This document shows, piece after piece, positions 24,620 to 32,847 of a stretch of 35,949 nt of DNA. Under the pieces are notes generated by a model, which had not been told where the DNA came from, did no database searches, and worked only from the letters and a program-made list of their open reading frames with translations. Numbering within the stretch: position 1 is the stretch's first letter; each line of letters begins with the position of its first letter. The stretch comes from Siccirubricoccus soli. Its GTDB lineage: Bacteria; Pseudomonadota; Alphaproteobacteria; Acetobacterales; Acetobacteraceae. The DNA lies in assembly GCF_024178315.1 (NCBI RefSeq), contig NZ_JAMZIK010000152.1, positions 1-35,949 on the forward strand, read 5' to 3'. The translations under genes were made by a program, and so were the position numbers.

Positions 24620-25765
24620 TCACCCCGCTTCGCGTGCGGATTCGATAACCTCGGAGGTCATGCCGTGCTGATTGAGCCGCGGTGCGCCATGGCGGATGCG
24701 TGGGCGTTCGCCGTCGAAGGAGAGCGGCAGGGCCACCAGGGCGAAATCCTCGCCCGGCACCGGCTGCAGCATCTCCATCGCCGTGGTCTGCTTTTCGGCC
24801 AGGATTTCGGGGATGGTGTTCACCGGGGCGCAGGGCACGCCGGCCGCCACCAGCTTTTCCGCCAGCACGGCGCGCGGCCAGGGGGCGAGCAGTTCGGCGA
24901 TCTGCGGCAGCAGCGTCTCCTTGTTCGCCAGCCGGGCGCGGTTGGTGGCGAAGCGCGGGTCCGCGGGCCAGTCCGGCGCGCCGATGACGCCGCAGAATTT
25001 GGCGAAGAGCCGGTCATTGCCGCAGCAGACCAGCAGCGGGCCATCGGCGGTGGCGAAGGCCTGGTAGGGGACGAAATTCGGATGGCCGGAGGCATGGCGT
25101 TCCGGCAGCTTGCCCATGTTCACATAAGCGCTGATCTTCTGCCCCGCCCACATCAGCGCCGTCTCGAACAGGCTGGTATTCACCACGCAGCCGCGGCCCG
25201 TGCGGCGGCGCTGCTCCAGCGCGGCGAGGGCGCCGATGACGGTCCACATGCCGGTGCCCTGGTCCACCACGGAGGCACCCATGCGGACCGGCGGGCCATC
25301 CGGCTCCCCGGTGATGGAGGAGAGGCCGCAGAAGGCCTGGAACAGCGGCTCGTAGCCCGGGCGCAGGCGGAGCGGGCCGAGATGCCCGAAGGCGCCCATC
25401 TCGCAGTAGATCAGCTTCGGGAAGCGGGCCGTCACCACCGCCGCGCCGAAGCCCAGCGCATCGGCCACGCCGGGGCGGAGATTGTGCAGCAGGATGTCCG
25501 CGTGCGAGAGCAGGCGGAACAGCGCGTCCAGCCCTGCCGGCGATTTCAGGTCCAGCGCGAGGCTGCGCTTGCCGCGGTTGAATTCGTGGAAGTTCAGCGC
25601 GTCCCCATGGCGGAAGGGGGGGCCCATCTGGCGGGCGTCGTCGCCGCCTTCGGGCTTCTCGACCTTCCAGACCTCAGCACCGAGATCGGCGAGGATGGCG
25701 CCGGCGAAGGGCCCGGCGAGGACCTGGCCGAGTTCCACGACCTTGATGCCTGCGAGGACGCTCAT
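24620..25765 (-). CDS. Class III (CaiB/BaiF) CoA transferase
   Basis: A 381-aa family III CoA transferase, moving CoA between organic acids. It begins with the family N-terminus GIKVVELGQVLAGPFAGAILADLGAEVWKVE. The catalytic aspartate is Asp168 in SVVDQGTG, the position of Asp169 in formyl-CoA transferase. NRGKRSLALDLK and the C-terminal VPCAPVNTIPEIL segment are also typical. GGAGGGGAGA lies just before ATG 25765. It appears to open a unit that continues with the SnoaL-like, membrane, Ldh-type and TctC genes; a long inverted repeat lies upstream. The CoA donor and acceptor are unknown. Confidence 0.92.
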   Translation of the reverse strand: MSVLAGIKVVELGQVLAGPFAGAILADLGAEVWKVEKPEGGDDARQMGPPFRHGDALNFHEFNRGKRSLALDLKSPAGLDALFRLLSHADILLHNLRPGVADALGFGAAVVTARFPKLIYCEMGAFGHLGPLRLRPGYEPLFQAFCGLSSITGEPDGPPVRMGASVVDQGTGMWTVIGALAALEQRRRTGRGCVVNTSLFETALMWAGQKISAYVNMGKLPERHASGHPNFVPYQAFATADGPLLVCCGNDRLFAKFCGVIGAPDWPADPRFATNRARLANKETLLPQIAELLAPWPRAVLAEKLVAAGVPCAPVNTIPEILAEKQTTAMEMLQPVPGEDFALVALPLSFDGERPRIRHGAPRLNQHGMTSEVIESAREAG

Positions 25766-25854
25766 TCTCCCCTCCCCCGATCTTCCTCAGGACGTTGTCG
25801 CGTCCGGGCGCGCGACCACGCGCTCGACACCGTCGAGCGCACCCCAAGCCCACG

Positions 25855-25940
25855 CCATGGTCTGGTTTCGTGTCAAGGACGGAGCCACGCGAAGCGCGGT
25901 GCCGCTGCGCGGCATCCTTGACACGAAAACCAGACCATGG
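25855..25940. repeat. Long inverted repeat between fahA and the CoA transferase gene
   Basis: The left arm 25855-25879 starts CCATGGTCTGGTTT and ends CGTGTCAAGGA. The right arm 25915-25940 is its reverse complement with one extra base (TTTT for TTT). The 35-base centre is itself GC-rich and partly self-complementary. The element lies 22 bases after the fahA stop and 89 bases before the CoA transferase start. No gene is visible in 25766-25962. Confidence 0.85.
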
Positions 25941-25962
25941 CCTTCGCGAGTGGTCGCCTTCG

Positions 25963-27237
25963 CTACGCAGCCGGCAGCACGGTCCCGCGGCATTCGCCGA
26001 AGCCGATGGGGGCGTAGCCATCGCGCGCGGCGCGGGCGCGGAAGCTCACCGTGTCGCCATCCTCGAGGAAGCGCCGCTCCTCGCCATTCGGCAGCCGCAC
26101 CGGCTTCTGCCCGCCATAGGTCAGCTCCAGCAACGCGCCATAGCCATCCTCGCTGGGGGCGGAGATGGTGCCGCTGCCGAAGAGGTCGCCCGGCGCCAGC
26201 GCACAGCCACCCACCGTGTGGTGCGCCACCATCTGCGCGAAGGTCCAGTAGAGCTGGCTGGTACTGGCGATGGAGAGCCGGAAGGGGCCGCCCTGCTGCG
26301 TCTGCAGCAGCACCTCCACCGCCAGGTCCAGCGCGCCGCCCGCCTGGTCCGCCGCGTCCCACAAATAGTCCAGCGGCTTCGGGTCGCCCGCCGGCCGCGC
26401 CGGCTGGGCAATGCGGAAGGGCGCCAGCGCCTCCGGCGTCACCACCCAGGGGCTGATGGAGGTCTGGAAATTCTTGGCGAGGAAGGGGCCCAGCGGCTGC
26501 GCCTCCCAGGCCTGGATGTCGCGCGCCGACCAGTCGTTCAGCAGGCAGAAGCCGGCGATGTGCTCGGCCGCGCGGCCGATGGGGATGGGCGCGTCATTGC
26601 CCGGCCCGATCCAGATGCCGAACTCCATCTCGTAATCCAGCCGCAGGCAGGGGCCGAAGCTCGGCCCCTCCTCCCCTGGCAGCTTGCGCTGGCCCATCGG
26701 CCGCCGCACCGCGCTGCCGGAGACGCGCACGGTGGAAGCGCGGCCGTGATAGGCGACGGGGACATGTTTGTAGTTGGGCAGCAGCGGGCTGTCGGGCCGG
26801 AACAGCTTGCCGGCATTGGTCGCGTGGTGGATGCCGGCATAGAAATCCGTGTAGTCGCCGATGCGCGCCGGCAAATGCAGCGTGCAGGCGGCGATGTCGT
26901 ACAGATGCGGCCGCAGCTCCGCCGCCTGGGCGCTGTCCGCTGCGAGCAGGCGGGAGAGCGCCGCCCGCAGTGCCCGCCGCGGCCCGGCGCCGAGGGCGAA
27001 GAGCGGATTCAGCACCTCTCCCGAGGCGGCCTCCGCCGCCCGCTCCGCCTCGCCCTGCAGCAGGGCGGCGATGGCGCCGAGGTCGAGCACCTTGTCGCCG
27101 ATCGCGACGCCGCCGCGCTTCCTCCCGCCCGGCGGCGCGAAGACGCCGAGCGGCAGGTTCTGGAGGGGGAAGTCCGGATGCCCATTGGCGCTTTCGACGA
27201 AGCTCCGCAGCTTCGGGTCATGCGTCGCATCCATCAT
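25963..27237 (-). CDS. fahA: Fumarylacetoacetase
   Basis: Last enzyme of tyrosine/homogentisate breakdown: 4-fumarylacetoacetate plus water gives fumarate and acetoacetate. The 424-aa product has normal length and the complete active site by comparison with mouse FAH: Asp131 and His138 in [13 protein letters not shown] (D126, H133), the EMEF metal glutamates in LDYEMEFG, and Asp, Arg and Lys in [12 protein letters not shown]...LAKNF (D233, R237, K253). [12 protein letters not shown] is the substrate loop. ATG 27237 overlaps the stop of hmgA (ATGA), so the two are translated together. An ATG at 27234 is an equally possible start. Maleylacetoacetate isomerase, the step between them, is not encoded here. 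Confidence 0.96.
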   Translation of the reverse strand: MMDATHDPKLRSFVESANGHPDFPLQNLPLGVFAPPGGRKRGGVAIGDKVLDLGAIAALLQGEAERAAEAASGEVLNPLFALGAGPRRALRAALSRLLAADSAQAAELRPHLYDIAACTLHLPARIGDYTDFYAGIHHATNAGKLFRPDSPLLPNYKHVPVAYHGRASTVRVSGSAVRRPMGQRKLPGEEGPSFGPCLRLDYEMEFGIWIGPGNDAPIPIGRAAEHIAGFCLLNDWSARDIQAWEAQPLGPFLAKNFQTSISPWVVTPEALAPFRIAQPARPAGDPKPLDYLWDAADQAGGALDLAVEVLLQTQQGGPFRLSIASTSQLYWTFAQMVAHHTVGGCALAPGDLFGSGTISAPSEDGYGALLELTYGGQKPVRLPNGEERRFLEDGDTVSFRARAARDGYAPIGFGECRGTVLPAA

Positions 27238-28547
27238 CCGGCTCCCGTGAAGCTCTTCGGCAATCCGTCCCAGCAGGCATCGTAGCTGGCCTGCAGCTCC
27301 GGGCACTCCATCGCGTATTGCGTGGGGCGGATCACCTGGCTGGTCTCGAACATGAAGGCCAGGGTGCCCTCGATCTTGTGCGGCGCCAGCTCCGCCGCGA
27401 TCGCGCGCGCCGTCGTCGGCGCATCCGGGCCATGGGCGGACATGCGCGGATGCAGGGAGATGCCGCCGGGCAGGAAACCATCCGCCTTGCCGTCATAGAC
27501 GCCCTGCACCAGCCCCATGCACTCATTCATCACGTTCCGGTGGAACCAGGGCGGCCGGAAGGTGTCCTCCGCCACCATCCAGCGTGGCGGGAAGATGACG
27601 AAATCCATGTTGGCCAGGCCCGGCGCCGTGGTCGGGCTGGTCAGCACAGTGAAGATGCTGGGGTCCGGATGGTCGAAGCTGACCGTCCCCATCGCGTTGA
27701 ACCGCGCCGTGTCGTATTTGTACGGCACGTTGTTGCCGTGCCAGGCCACCACATCCAGCGGCGAGTGGTCGAGGATGGTGAACCACAGCGTGCCCTGGAA
27801 CTTCTGCACCAGCTCGGTTGGCTCGTCCCGCTCCTCATACCAGGCGACGGGGGCAAGGAAATCGCGCGGATTGGCGAGGCCATTGGCGCCGATCGGGCCA
27901 AGGTCCGGCAGGCGCAGCGGCGCCCCGTGATTCTCGGCAATGTAGCCGCGCGCCGTGCCATCCGGCAGTTCCACGCGGAATTTCATGCCGCAGGGGATCA
28001 CGGCGATCTCCCCCGGCGCGACCAGCAGCCGGCCGCATTCGGTGGCCAGCAGCAGCCGCCCCTGCTGCGGCACGATGAGCAATTCCCCGTCCGCATCCAT
28101 GAAGACCCGCTGCATGGAGGCGGTGGCGCGATAGACATGGATGGTGACGCCGGAGATCGCCTCGGCCGGCGCCGTGGCGCCGATGGTGACGAGGCCGGCG
28201 ACGAAATCCACCGGCGCCTCCGGCATGGGCAGCGGGTTCCAGCGCAGCCGGTTGGGGTTGGGCGGCGCCAGCTTGCCGCAGAGCATCCCGGCATCCAGCG
28301 GGCGGAACCGGCCATGCCCGGCGGAGGGGCGGATGCGGTAGAGCCAGCTCCGCCGCGCCTCCTGCCGCGGCACGGTGAAGGCGGTGCCGCTGAGCTGTTC
28401 CGCATAGAGCCCGTAGGGGACCTTCTGCGGGCTGTTCCGCCCCACAGGCAGGGCGCCCGGCAGCGCCTCCGTCGCGAATTCATTGCCGAAGCCGGATTGG
28501 GTGGCGAAATCCAGCCCGGTGTCGCCCGGGCGTGTCTGGACGTTCAT
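27234..28547 (-). CDS. hmgA: Homogentisate 1,2-dioxygenase
   Basis: Opens the ring of homogentisate with O2 to give maleylacetoacetate. The 437-aa product starts [21 protein letters not shown], a typical HGD N-terminus. The iron ligands are present at the human positions: His336 and Glu342 in [12 protein letters not shown] (H335, E341) and His372 in SAHGPD (H371). ATG 28547 is chosen because GGGAGG lies 5-6 bases before it; a GTG at 28553 is in frame but too close to that site. It is followed by fahA with overlapping stop and start. An operator-like palindrome and promoter are located 24-62 bases upstream. Confidence 0.97.
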   Translation of the reverse strand: MNVQTRPGDTGLDFATQSGFGNEFATEALPGALPVGRNSPQKVPYGLYAEQLSGTAFTVPRQEARRSWLYRIRPSAGHGRFRPLDAGMLCGKLAPPNPNRLRWNPLPMPEAPVDFVAGLVTIGATAPAEAISGVTIHVYRATASMQRVFMDADGELLIVPQQGRLLLATECGRLLVAPGEIAVIPCGMKFRVELPDGTARGYIAENHGAPLRLPDLGPIGANGLANPRDFLAPVAWYEERDEPTELVQKFQGTLWFTILDHSPLDVVAWHGNNVPYKYDTARFNAMGTVSFDHPDPSIFTVLTSPTTAPGLANMDFVIFPPRWMVAEDTFRPPWFHRNVMNECMGLVQGVYDGKADGFLPGGISLHPRMSAHGPDAPTTARAIAAELAPHKIEGTLAFMFETSQVIRPTQYAMECPELQASYDACWDGLPKSFTGAG

Positions 28548-28570
28548 CGGCACCTCCCTTGGATTGTGTG

Positions 28571-28609
28571 GTTATGGTCCCCTTCGGCAGTTAGTTTCAA
28601 GTGAAACTA
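28571..28609 (-). promoter_or_regulatory. hmgA promoter with palindromic operator
   Basis: TAGTTTCA (28592-28599), AG, TGAAACTA (28602-28609) is a perfect 8-bp inverted repeat. On the minus strand TTGAAA (28600-28595, 5 of 6 to consensus) falls inside it, and CATAAC (28576-28571, 4 of 6) follows after 18 bases, leading to hmgA 23 bases later. A dimeric repressor bound here would block the -35. The symmetry is what one expects for a MarR-type regulator, but no regulator gene is in the window. Confidence 0.6.
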
Positions 28610-28685
28610 TCCAGCGTGCGACGGCGCGCGCTCTCGGGCGTGCGCCGGCAGCACGCCCCATCTGGTGCGCGCCGATAGTGCCCCT

Positions 28686-29546
28686 CTATCTCGCGCGCGC
28701 CAGCAGCCGCCTCGCCCGCTCCACCACCGGCAGGTCGATCATCGCCCCCTCGAAGGCCACCGCCCCCTCGCCGCGCGCCAGCGCCGCCTCGAAGGTGGCG
28801 ATCAGGCGGCGGGCGCGGTCGGCCTCGGCCGGCGGCACGCCATATTCCTCGTTGATGATGGGCACATGCGCCGGGTGGATGCAGGCGGTGCAGGCGAAGC
28901 CCAGCTTGCGGGAGCGCTTCAGCGACTCCCGGTAGCCCTCCAGGTCGCGGAAATCGGCGAAGGCGCCGATGGAGCCCAGCGGCAGGATGCCGGCCGAGCG
29001 CGCCGCCGCCACCACCATCATACCATAGGGGTAGAGCAGGTCGGCCCCCGGCACCGCTTCCAGCTCGGTAGAGAGATCCTCCGAGCCGACGCCGAGCGCC
29101 GCCATGCGGGGATCCGCCGCGGCGATGGCGTAGAGGTTGGGCAGGGCCTGCGGCGTCTCGACGATGGCGATGAAGCGGGTGCGGCCGACCGCCAGGCCGA
29201 GCGCCGCCTCCCGCGCGCCGACCACCTCCGACAGCAGCTTGATGTGCTCCCCGCCCATCACCTTGGGCAGCATCAGCGCCGTCACCTCCGGCATGATGGC
29301 GGCGGCGATGTCGGACACGGCGAGCTCAAGCTGACGGTTGATGCGGACGGCCACCTCCGCCCCCGCCTGGCCGACCAGCTTCGCCGCCGCCGGCAGCGCG
29401 GCGCGCGCCGCCGCCTTCTCGGCCGGCGGGATGCTGTCCTCGAGGTCGAGGATGATGACATCGGCCCCGCGGGTATGCGCCTTGGCGACGAAGCGCTCGG
29501 CGGTCGCGGGGACGAACAACAGGGAACGCCAATTCGGGGTGGTCAT
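28686..29546 (-). CDS. HpcH/CitE-type CoA ester lyase (malyl/citramalyl-CoA lyase-like)
   Basis: A 286-aa beta-barrel lyase that cleaves 3-hydroxyacyl-CoA esters such as (S)-citramalyl-CoA or malyl-CoA. Visible: RSLLFVPA at the N-terminus, Glu36-Asp37 in LDLEDSIP, Arg68 in VRIN, the VETPQAL glutamate, and GSEDLS with the Mg2+-binding Asp, all typical of CitE-like lyases. ATG 29546 overlaps the stop of the CoA transferase (ATGA). Together with the preceding hydratase and transferase, it fits the last step of C5-dicarboxylate breakdown, giving acetyl-CoA and pyruvate. It is the last gene of that run; hmgA has its own promoter after it. Confidence 0.9.
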   Translation of the reverse strand: MTTPNWRSLLFVPATAERFVAKAHTRGADVIILDLEDSIPPAEKAAARAALPAAAKLVGQAGAEVAVRINRQLELAVSDIAAAIMPEVTALMLPKVMGGEHIKLLSEVVGAREAALGLAVGRTRFIAIVETPQALPNLYAIAAADPRMAALGVGSEDLSTELEAVPGADLLYPYGMMVVAAARSAGILPLGSIGAFADFRDLEGYRESLKRSRKLGFACTACIHPAHVPIINEEYGVPPAEADRARRLIATFEAALARGEGAVAFEGAMIDLPVVERARRLLARAR

Positions 29547-30745
29547 GCCTCTTTCTCCTGCGCCGCGCCGCTCTCCAGCATTGCCGCGATCTCCTCGGCG
29601 CCATAGCCGGCTTCCGCCAGAATCTCACGGGTCTGCGCGCCGAGCTGCGGCGCTGGCCGCATCGCCTGCCGCATGCCGCCGCGGAAGGTGACGGGCACGC
29701 GGGTGCGGCGGATGCGGCCCTCCGTCGGGTGGTCCTCGAAGCCCCAGAAGCCGACATCGTTCAGATGCGGGTCATCCAGCAGGTCATCGATCGAGTTGTA
29801 GGGGCCCGCCGGCACATCGGCCTTGGCGAAGATCTCCAGCCATTCGGCGGTGGTCTTCTGCGCCAGCGCCTCCACCTGCACGGTGAAGAAGGCCGCGGCG
29901 TTCTCGGTGCGCGACAGCGCGGTGCGGAAGCGCGGATCCTCCTTCAGCTCCGGCCGGCCGATGGCGTCGAAGAAGGCGAAGGCCTGGCGGTTGTCGTTCG
30001 GGCGGATGGTCAGGTAGCCATCCTTGGTCGGCAGCGGGCGATAGTCCGGGGAGAGCAGGCGGTCATCGCCGCTCGGCCCCTCCGGCGGGTCGAAGGTCTT
30101 CGCGCCCAGATGCTCGCTGGTGACGAAGCTCGCCATGGTCTCGAACATCGGCACCTCGATGCTCTCGCCCGTGCCGGTCTTCTCCCGCCGGTAGAGGGCG
30201 AAGCCGATGCTCTGCGCCGCTACCAGGCCGGTGATGTGGTCCGTCATCACCATGGGGACGAAGCGCGGCTCGCCGATCGCCCGCTCGAAGGTGCCGGCGA
30301 CCCCGGAAAGCGACTGAATGATCGGGTCATAGGCCGGGCGGTTGGCGTAGCGGCCATCCGTGCCGAAGGCGACGATGCCGCAATGGATCAACCGCGGGTT
30401 CAGCGGCCGCAGCGCCTCATGATCCAGCCCCGCCCGCGCCAGCGCCGCCGGGCGGACATTGGAGACGAAGACATCGGCCGAGGCGATCAGCCGCTTCAGC
30501 GCGGCGAGCCCTTCCGGTTCCTTGATGTTGAGAACGATGCTGCGCTTGTTGCGGTTGAAGTTGATGAACTTGCCGGACATGGCGGGGGTGCGGCTGCCGG
30601 CGGCGAGGTAGCGGAGGATGTCGCCCCCCGGCGCCTCCACCTTGATGACCTCCGCCCCCTGGTCCGCCAGCGTGCGGGTGCAGATGGGCCCGACCACCAC
30701 CGTGGTCAGGTCCACCACCTTCACCCCATCCAAGGGCCCTGGCAT
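29543..30745 (-). CDS. Class III CoA transferase of the hydratase-lyase cassette
   Basis: A 400-aa CaiB/BaiF enzyme beginning GPLDGVKVVDLTTVVVGPIC, with catalytic Asp169 in MVMTDHITG, exactly at the formyl-CoA transferase position, and NFNRNKRSIVLNIK. It would activate an organic acid with CoA taken from another acyl-CoA, or shift CoA within a molecule as mesaconyl-CoA C1-C4 transferase does. ATG 30745 shares its A with the TGA of the hydratase gene, and its own stop overlaps the lyase start, so all three are translationally coupled. This arrangement argues strongly for a shared pathway. It is distinct from the CoA transferase at 24620-25765. Confidence 0.92.
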   Translation of the reverse strand: MPGPLDGVKVVDLTTVVVGPICTRTLADQGAEVIKVEAPGGDILRYLAAGSRTPAMSGKFINFNRNKRSIVLNIKEPEGLAALKRLIASADVFVSNVRPAALARAGLDHEALRPLNPRLIHCGIVAFGTDGRYANRPAYDPIIQSLSGVAGTFERAIGEPRFVPMVMTDHITGLVAAQSIGFALYRREKTGTGESIEVPMFETMASFVTSEHLGAKTFDPPEGPSGDDRLLSPDYRPLPTKDGYLTIRPNDNRQAFAFFDAIGRPELKEDPRFRTALSRTENAAAFFTVQVEALAQKTTAEWLEIFAKADVPAGPYNSIDDLLDDPHLNDVGFWGFEDHPTEGRIRRTRVPVTFRGGMRQAMRPAPQLGAQTREILAEAGYGAEEIAAMLESGAAQEKEA

Positions 30746-31602
30746 CAGGCGAATTCGCAATCAAGCTGCGCGCAGAGATTCCCGTCCTTGTCCTGCACCC
30801 AGGCATTCACCTTGCCATCCTTCGGCGCATGGCCGCAGAGGGTGATGGTGTCCCCCACATAGATCGGCCGGGTCAGGCGAGCGGTGAAGCCGCGCAGCGT
30901 GCCGGGCGTGTTGGCCACCGCCGCGTCCAGCAGCAACTGCATGGTCAGGCCGCCATTCTGCACCGTGTTCGGGTAGCCCTCCACCTCGCGGCTGTAATCG
31001 GCGTCGTAGTGGATGCGATGGGCGTTCCAGGTGATGGCGGAGTAGCGGAAGACCAGCGGCGAGGAGAGATACTTTTCCACCCGCCAGGCGGCATCCGTCG
31101 GCGCCGGCACCGGGGCGCCGGTGCCGCTCTTCTCGCCCGGCTTCACCGCCTCGCGGTAGATGGCGTCGAACTCGTCCACCGCGATCACCTTCCCCTCGCG
31201 GCGGATGGTGTGGCGCATGGTCAGCACGGTGATGAAGCCGGTGCGCGCCTGCTTCGGCAGGATGGCAGCCACCTCGGCCGTCTTGCTCGCCACATCGCCG
31301 ACCCGCAGCGTGTCGTGGATCGTCACCCGCCGGCCCGCGCCCATGCGCCGCGGCAGCGGGATGGGCGGCAGGAAGACCGCCGGGTTGGGGTGGCCGTCCG
31401 GGCCGATATCGCTCTGGCGGGCAACATCGGCGAAGAACAGGGTGAACCAGTGCGGCGGCAGCTTGTCGCCGTTCTTGAAGGCGGTCGGGTCCATGTCCAG
31501 CATGCCGGCGATGCGGCGCACGGCGGCGAGGCCCACATCCTCCTCCACCACGCGGGTGCGGCCCACCCAGGATTGCAGCTCGGGGCTCAGAGTCTCGGAC
31601 AT
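30745..31602 (-). CDS. Double hot-dog hydratase (FAS1-like/HTD2, mesaconyl-C4-CoA hydratase-like)
   Basis: A 285-aa protein with two hot-dog domains: an N-terminal FAS1-like dehydratase domain (about 10-150, with LPPHWFTLFF and FLPPIPLPRRM) and a C-terminal MaoC domain (about 165-285). The active-site segment is NAHRIHYDADY (His195, His198, Asp200). This architecture is that of mesaconyl-C4-CoA hydratase and mitochondrial HTD2. In the C5 pathway it would add water to mesaconyl- or itaconyl-CoA to give citramalyl-CoA. Start ATG 31602 is 9 bases after the stop of the TctC gene, with TAGGA upstream overlapping that stop. The reaction is inferred from domain type and partners. Confidence 0.88.
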   Translation of the reverse strand: MSETLSPELQSWVGRTRVVEEDVGLAAVRRIAGMLDMDPTAFKNGDKLPPHWFTLFFADVARQSDIGPDGHPNPAVFLPPIPLPRRMGAGRRVTIHDTLRVGDVASKTAEVAAILPKQARTGFITVLTMRHTIRREGKVIAVDEFDAIYREAVKPGEKSGTGAPVPAPTDAAWRVEKYLSSPLVFRYSAITWNAHRIHYDADYSREVEGYPNTVQNGGLTMQLLLDAAVANTPGTLRGFTARLTRPIYVGDTITLCGHAPKDGKVNAWVQDKDGNLCAQLDCEFA

Positions 31603-31611
31603 CGGGAATTC

Positions 31612-32583
31612 CTATTCGGCAACCAGGTTCAGGCGGCGGATCAGCGGCGCCCAGCGCTCGTGCTCCGCCTTCGCCAGCGCCGCGAAGGCGGCTGGCGGGT
31701 GCGGCGCCACGGCATCGGCGCCGACCCGCGCATAGCCGGCCTGCACGGCCGGATCGGCCAGCGCCTCTCCCAGCGCGGCGTTCAGCCGGGCCACCACCTC
31801 GGGCGGCGTGCGCGCCGGGGCGACCAGGCCGAAATAGCTGCCGCCGGTGAAGCCCAGAATCGTCTCCCCCATGGCCGGCACGCCGGGCCAGTCGGCGCGG
31901 CGCCCGGCGCAACTCAGCGCCACCGGGCGGATCTCCGGCTGGTCCCTCACCGTGGCGCCTTCCGGCAGGCCGATGCAACGGGAGAGGACGCGGCCGGAGA
32001 GCATGTCGGTCATCGCCTGGGTGCTCTGGCGATAGGGCACATGCACCATCTCGAGCCCGAGCCGCGCGCCGATATCCTCCATGATGAGATGCGTGCTGGC
32101 GCCGACGCCGGCCGAGGCGAAGGTGAAGCGGCCGGGGTTCTGGCGGATCCACTCCAGCACCGCGGCGAAATCCGCGCCGGGGACGGAGCGGTGGACCAGC
32201 AGCACGTTATAGGTGGCACAGAACTGGCCGACCGGGGCGAAATCCGTGCGCCAGTCATAGCCAAGCTGGCGGTAGAGCAGCGCGTTCAGGCCACTGTTCG
32301 TCGCCGCGGTCGCGACCAGCAGCGTGTGGCCATCGGCCGGGCTGCGCGCCACTGTCTCCGCGGCGAGGTTGCCGGCGCCGCCCGGGCGGTTGTCCGCCAG
32401 CACGGGCTGGCCGAGGGCGCGGGAAAGAGCGTCGGCGGTGACGCGGCTGACGATATCGGTCTGGCCACCCCCGCCATAGGGGATGACGAGGCGGATGGGC
32501 CTCTCGGGGAAGGCGGCGCGGGCAAGGCCAGGGGCCGCGAGGGCGGTGCCGAGCAGCAGGCGCCGTGTGGGGCTGGGAATCAT
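31612..32583 (-). CDS. TctC/Bug-family carboxylate-binding protein
   Basis: A 323-aa periplasmic binding protein of a tripartite tricarboxylate transporter. The signal peptide contains TRRLLLG, a twin-arginine-like motif, and ends LARAA. The mature N-terminus FPERPIRLVIPYGGGGQTDIVSR and the loops NRPGGAGNLAAE and VHVPYRQST are family markers. GGAG lies 7 bases before ATG 32583. First gene of the hydratase-transferase-lyase operon (9-base gap), which makes its ligand likely to be the C5 dicarboxylate processed by those enzymes. It is not closely similar by eye to the TctC at 21547-22557. TctA/TctB are not encoded in this window. Confidence 0.92.
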   Translation of the reverse strand: MIPSPTRRLLLGTALAAPGLARAAFPERPIRLVIPYGGGGQTDIVSRVTADALSRALGQPVLADNRPGGAGNLAAETVARSPADGHTLLVATAATNSGLNALLYRQLGYDWRTDFAPVGQFCATYNVLLVHRSVPGADFAAVLEWIRQNPGRFTFASAGVGASTHLIMEDIGARLGLEMVHVPYRQSTQAMTDMLSGRVLSRCIGLPEGATVRDQPEIRPVALSCAGRRADWPGVPAMGETILGFTGGSYFGLVAPARTPPEVVARLNAALGEALADPAVQAGYARVGADAVAPHPPAAFAALAKAEHERWAPLIRRLNLVAE

Positions 32584-32671
32584 GAACGTCTCCGGCGCGG
32601 ATGCTAGACCACGCGCCGCCGCCTGCGAATGCCCCGGCGGGAGATGATTTCGCCGGCACGCGGTTTGCTCT

Positions 32672-32688
32672 AGTCTGATTGCAGTCTG
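32672..32688. promoter_or_regulatory. Direct repeat AGTCTG-N5-AGTCTG in a divergent promoter region
   Basis: AGTCTG occurs at 32672-32677 and 32683-32688, 11 bases apart (one helical turn), between the divergent TctC operon and the class II aldolase gene. Such spacing suits a regulator dimer on one face of DNA. No convincing -35/-10 pair was found in 32584-32847. Confidence 0.3.
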
Positions 32689-32847
32689 GCCGCCTGCCCG
32701 CGAGGCCCGCCGCAGTGCCGGCGCGCCGCACTGACCAGCAGGCCACGGAAGACGCGGAAGAAGAGACAGGGCCCGGTGGGCCGGGAATGCAGGCCGCAGG
32801 ACAGCGGCTCAGACCACCACCAGGGTGTTCATCGAGAAGGACTGGTC

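Noticed and set aside
25795-25962. Possible coding through the inverted repeat (VKDGATRSAVPLRGILDTK in several frames)
   Set aside because: Both strands read similar peptides only because of the inverted repeat; no start with ribosome site or family match.
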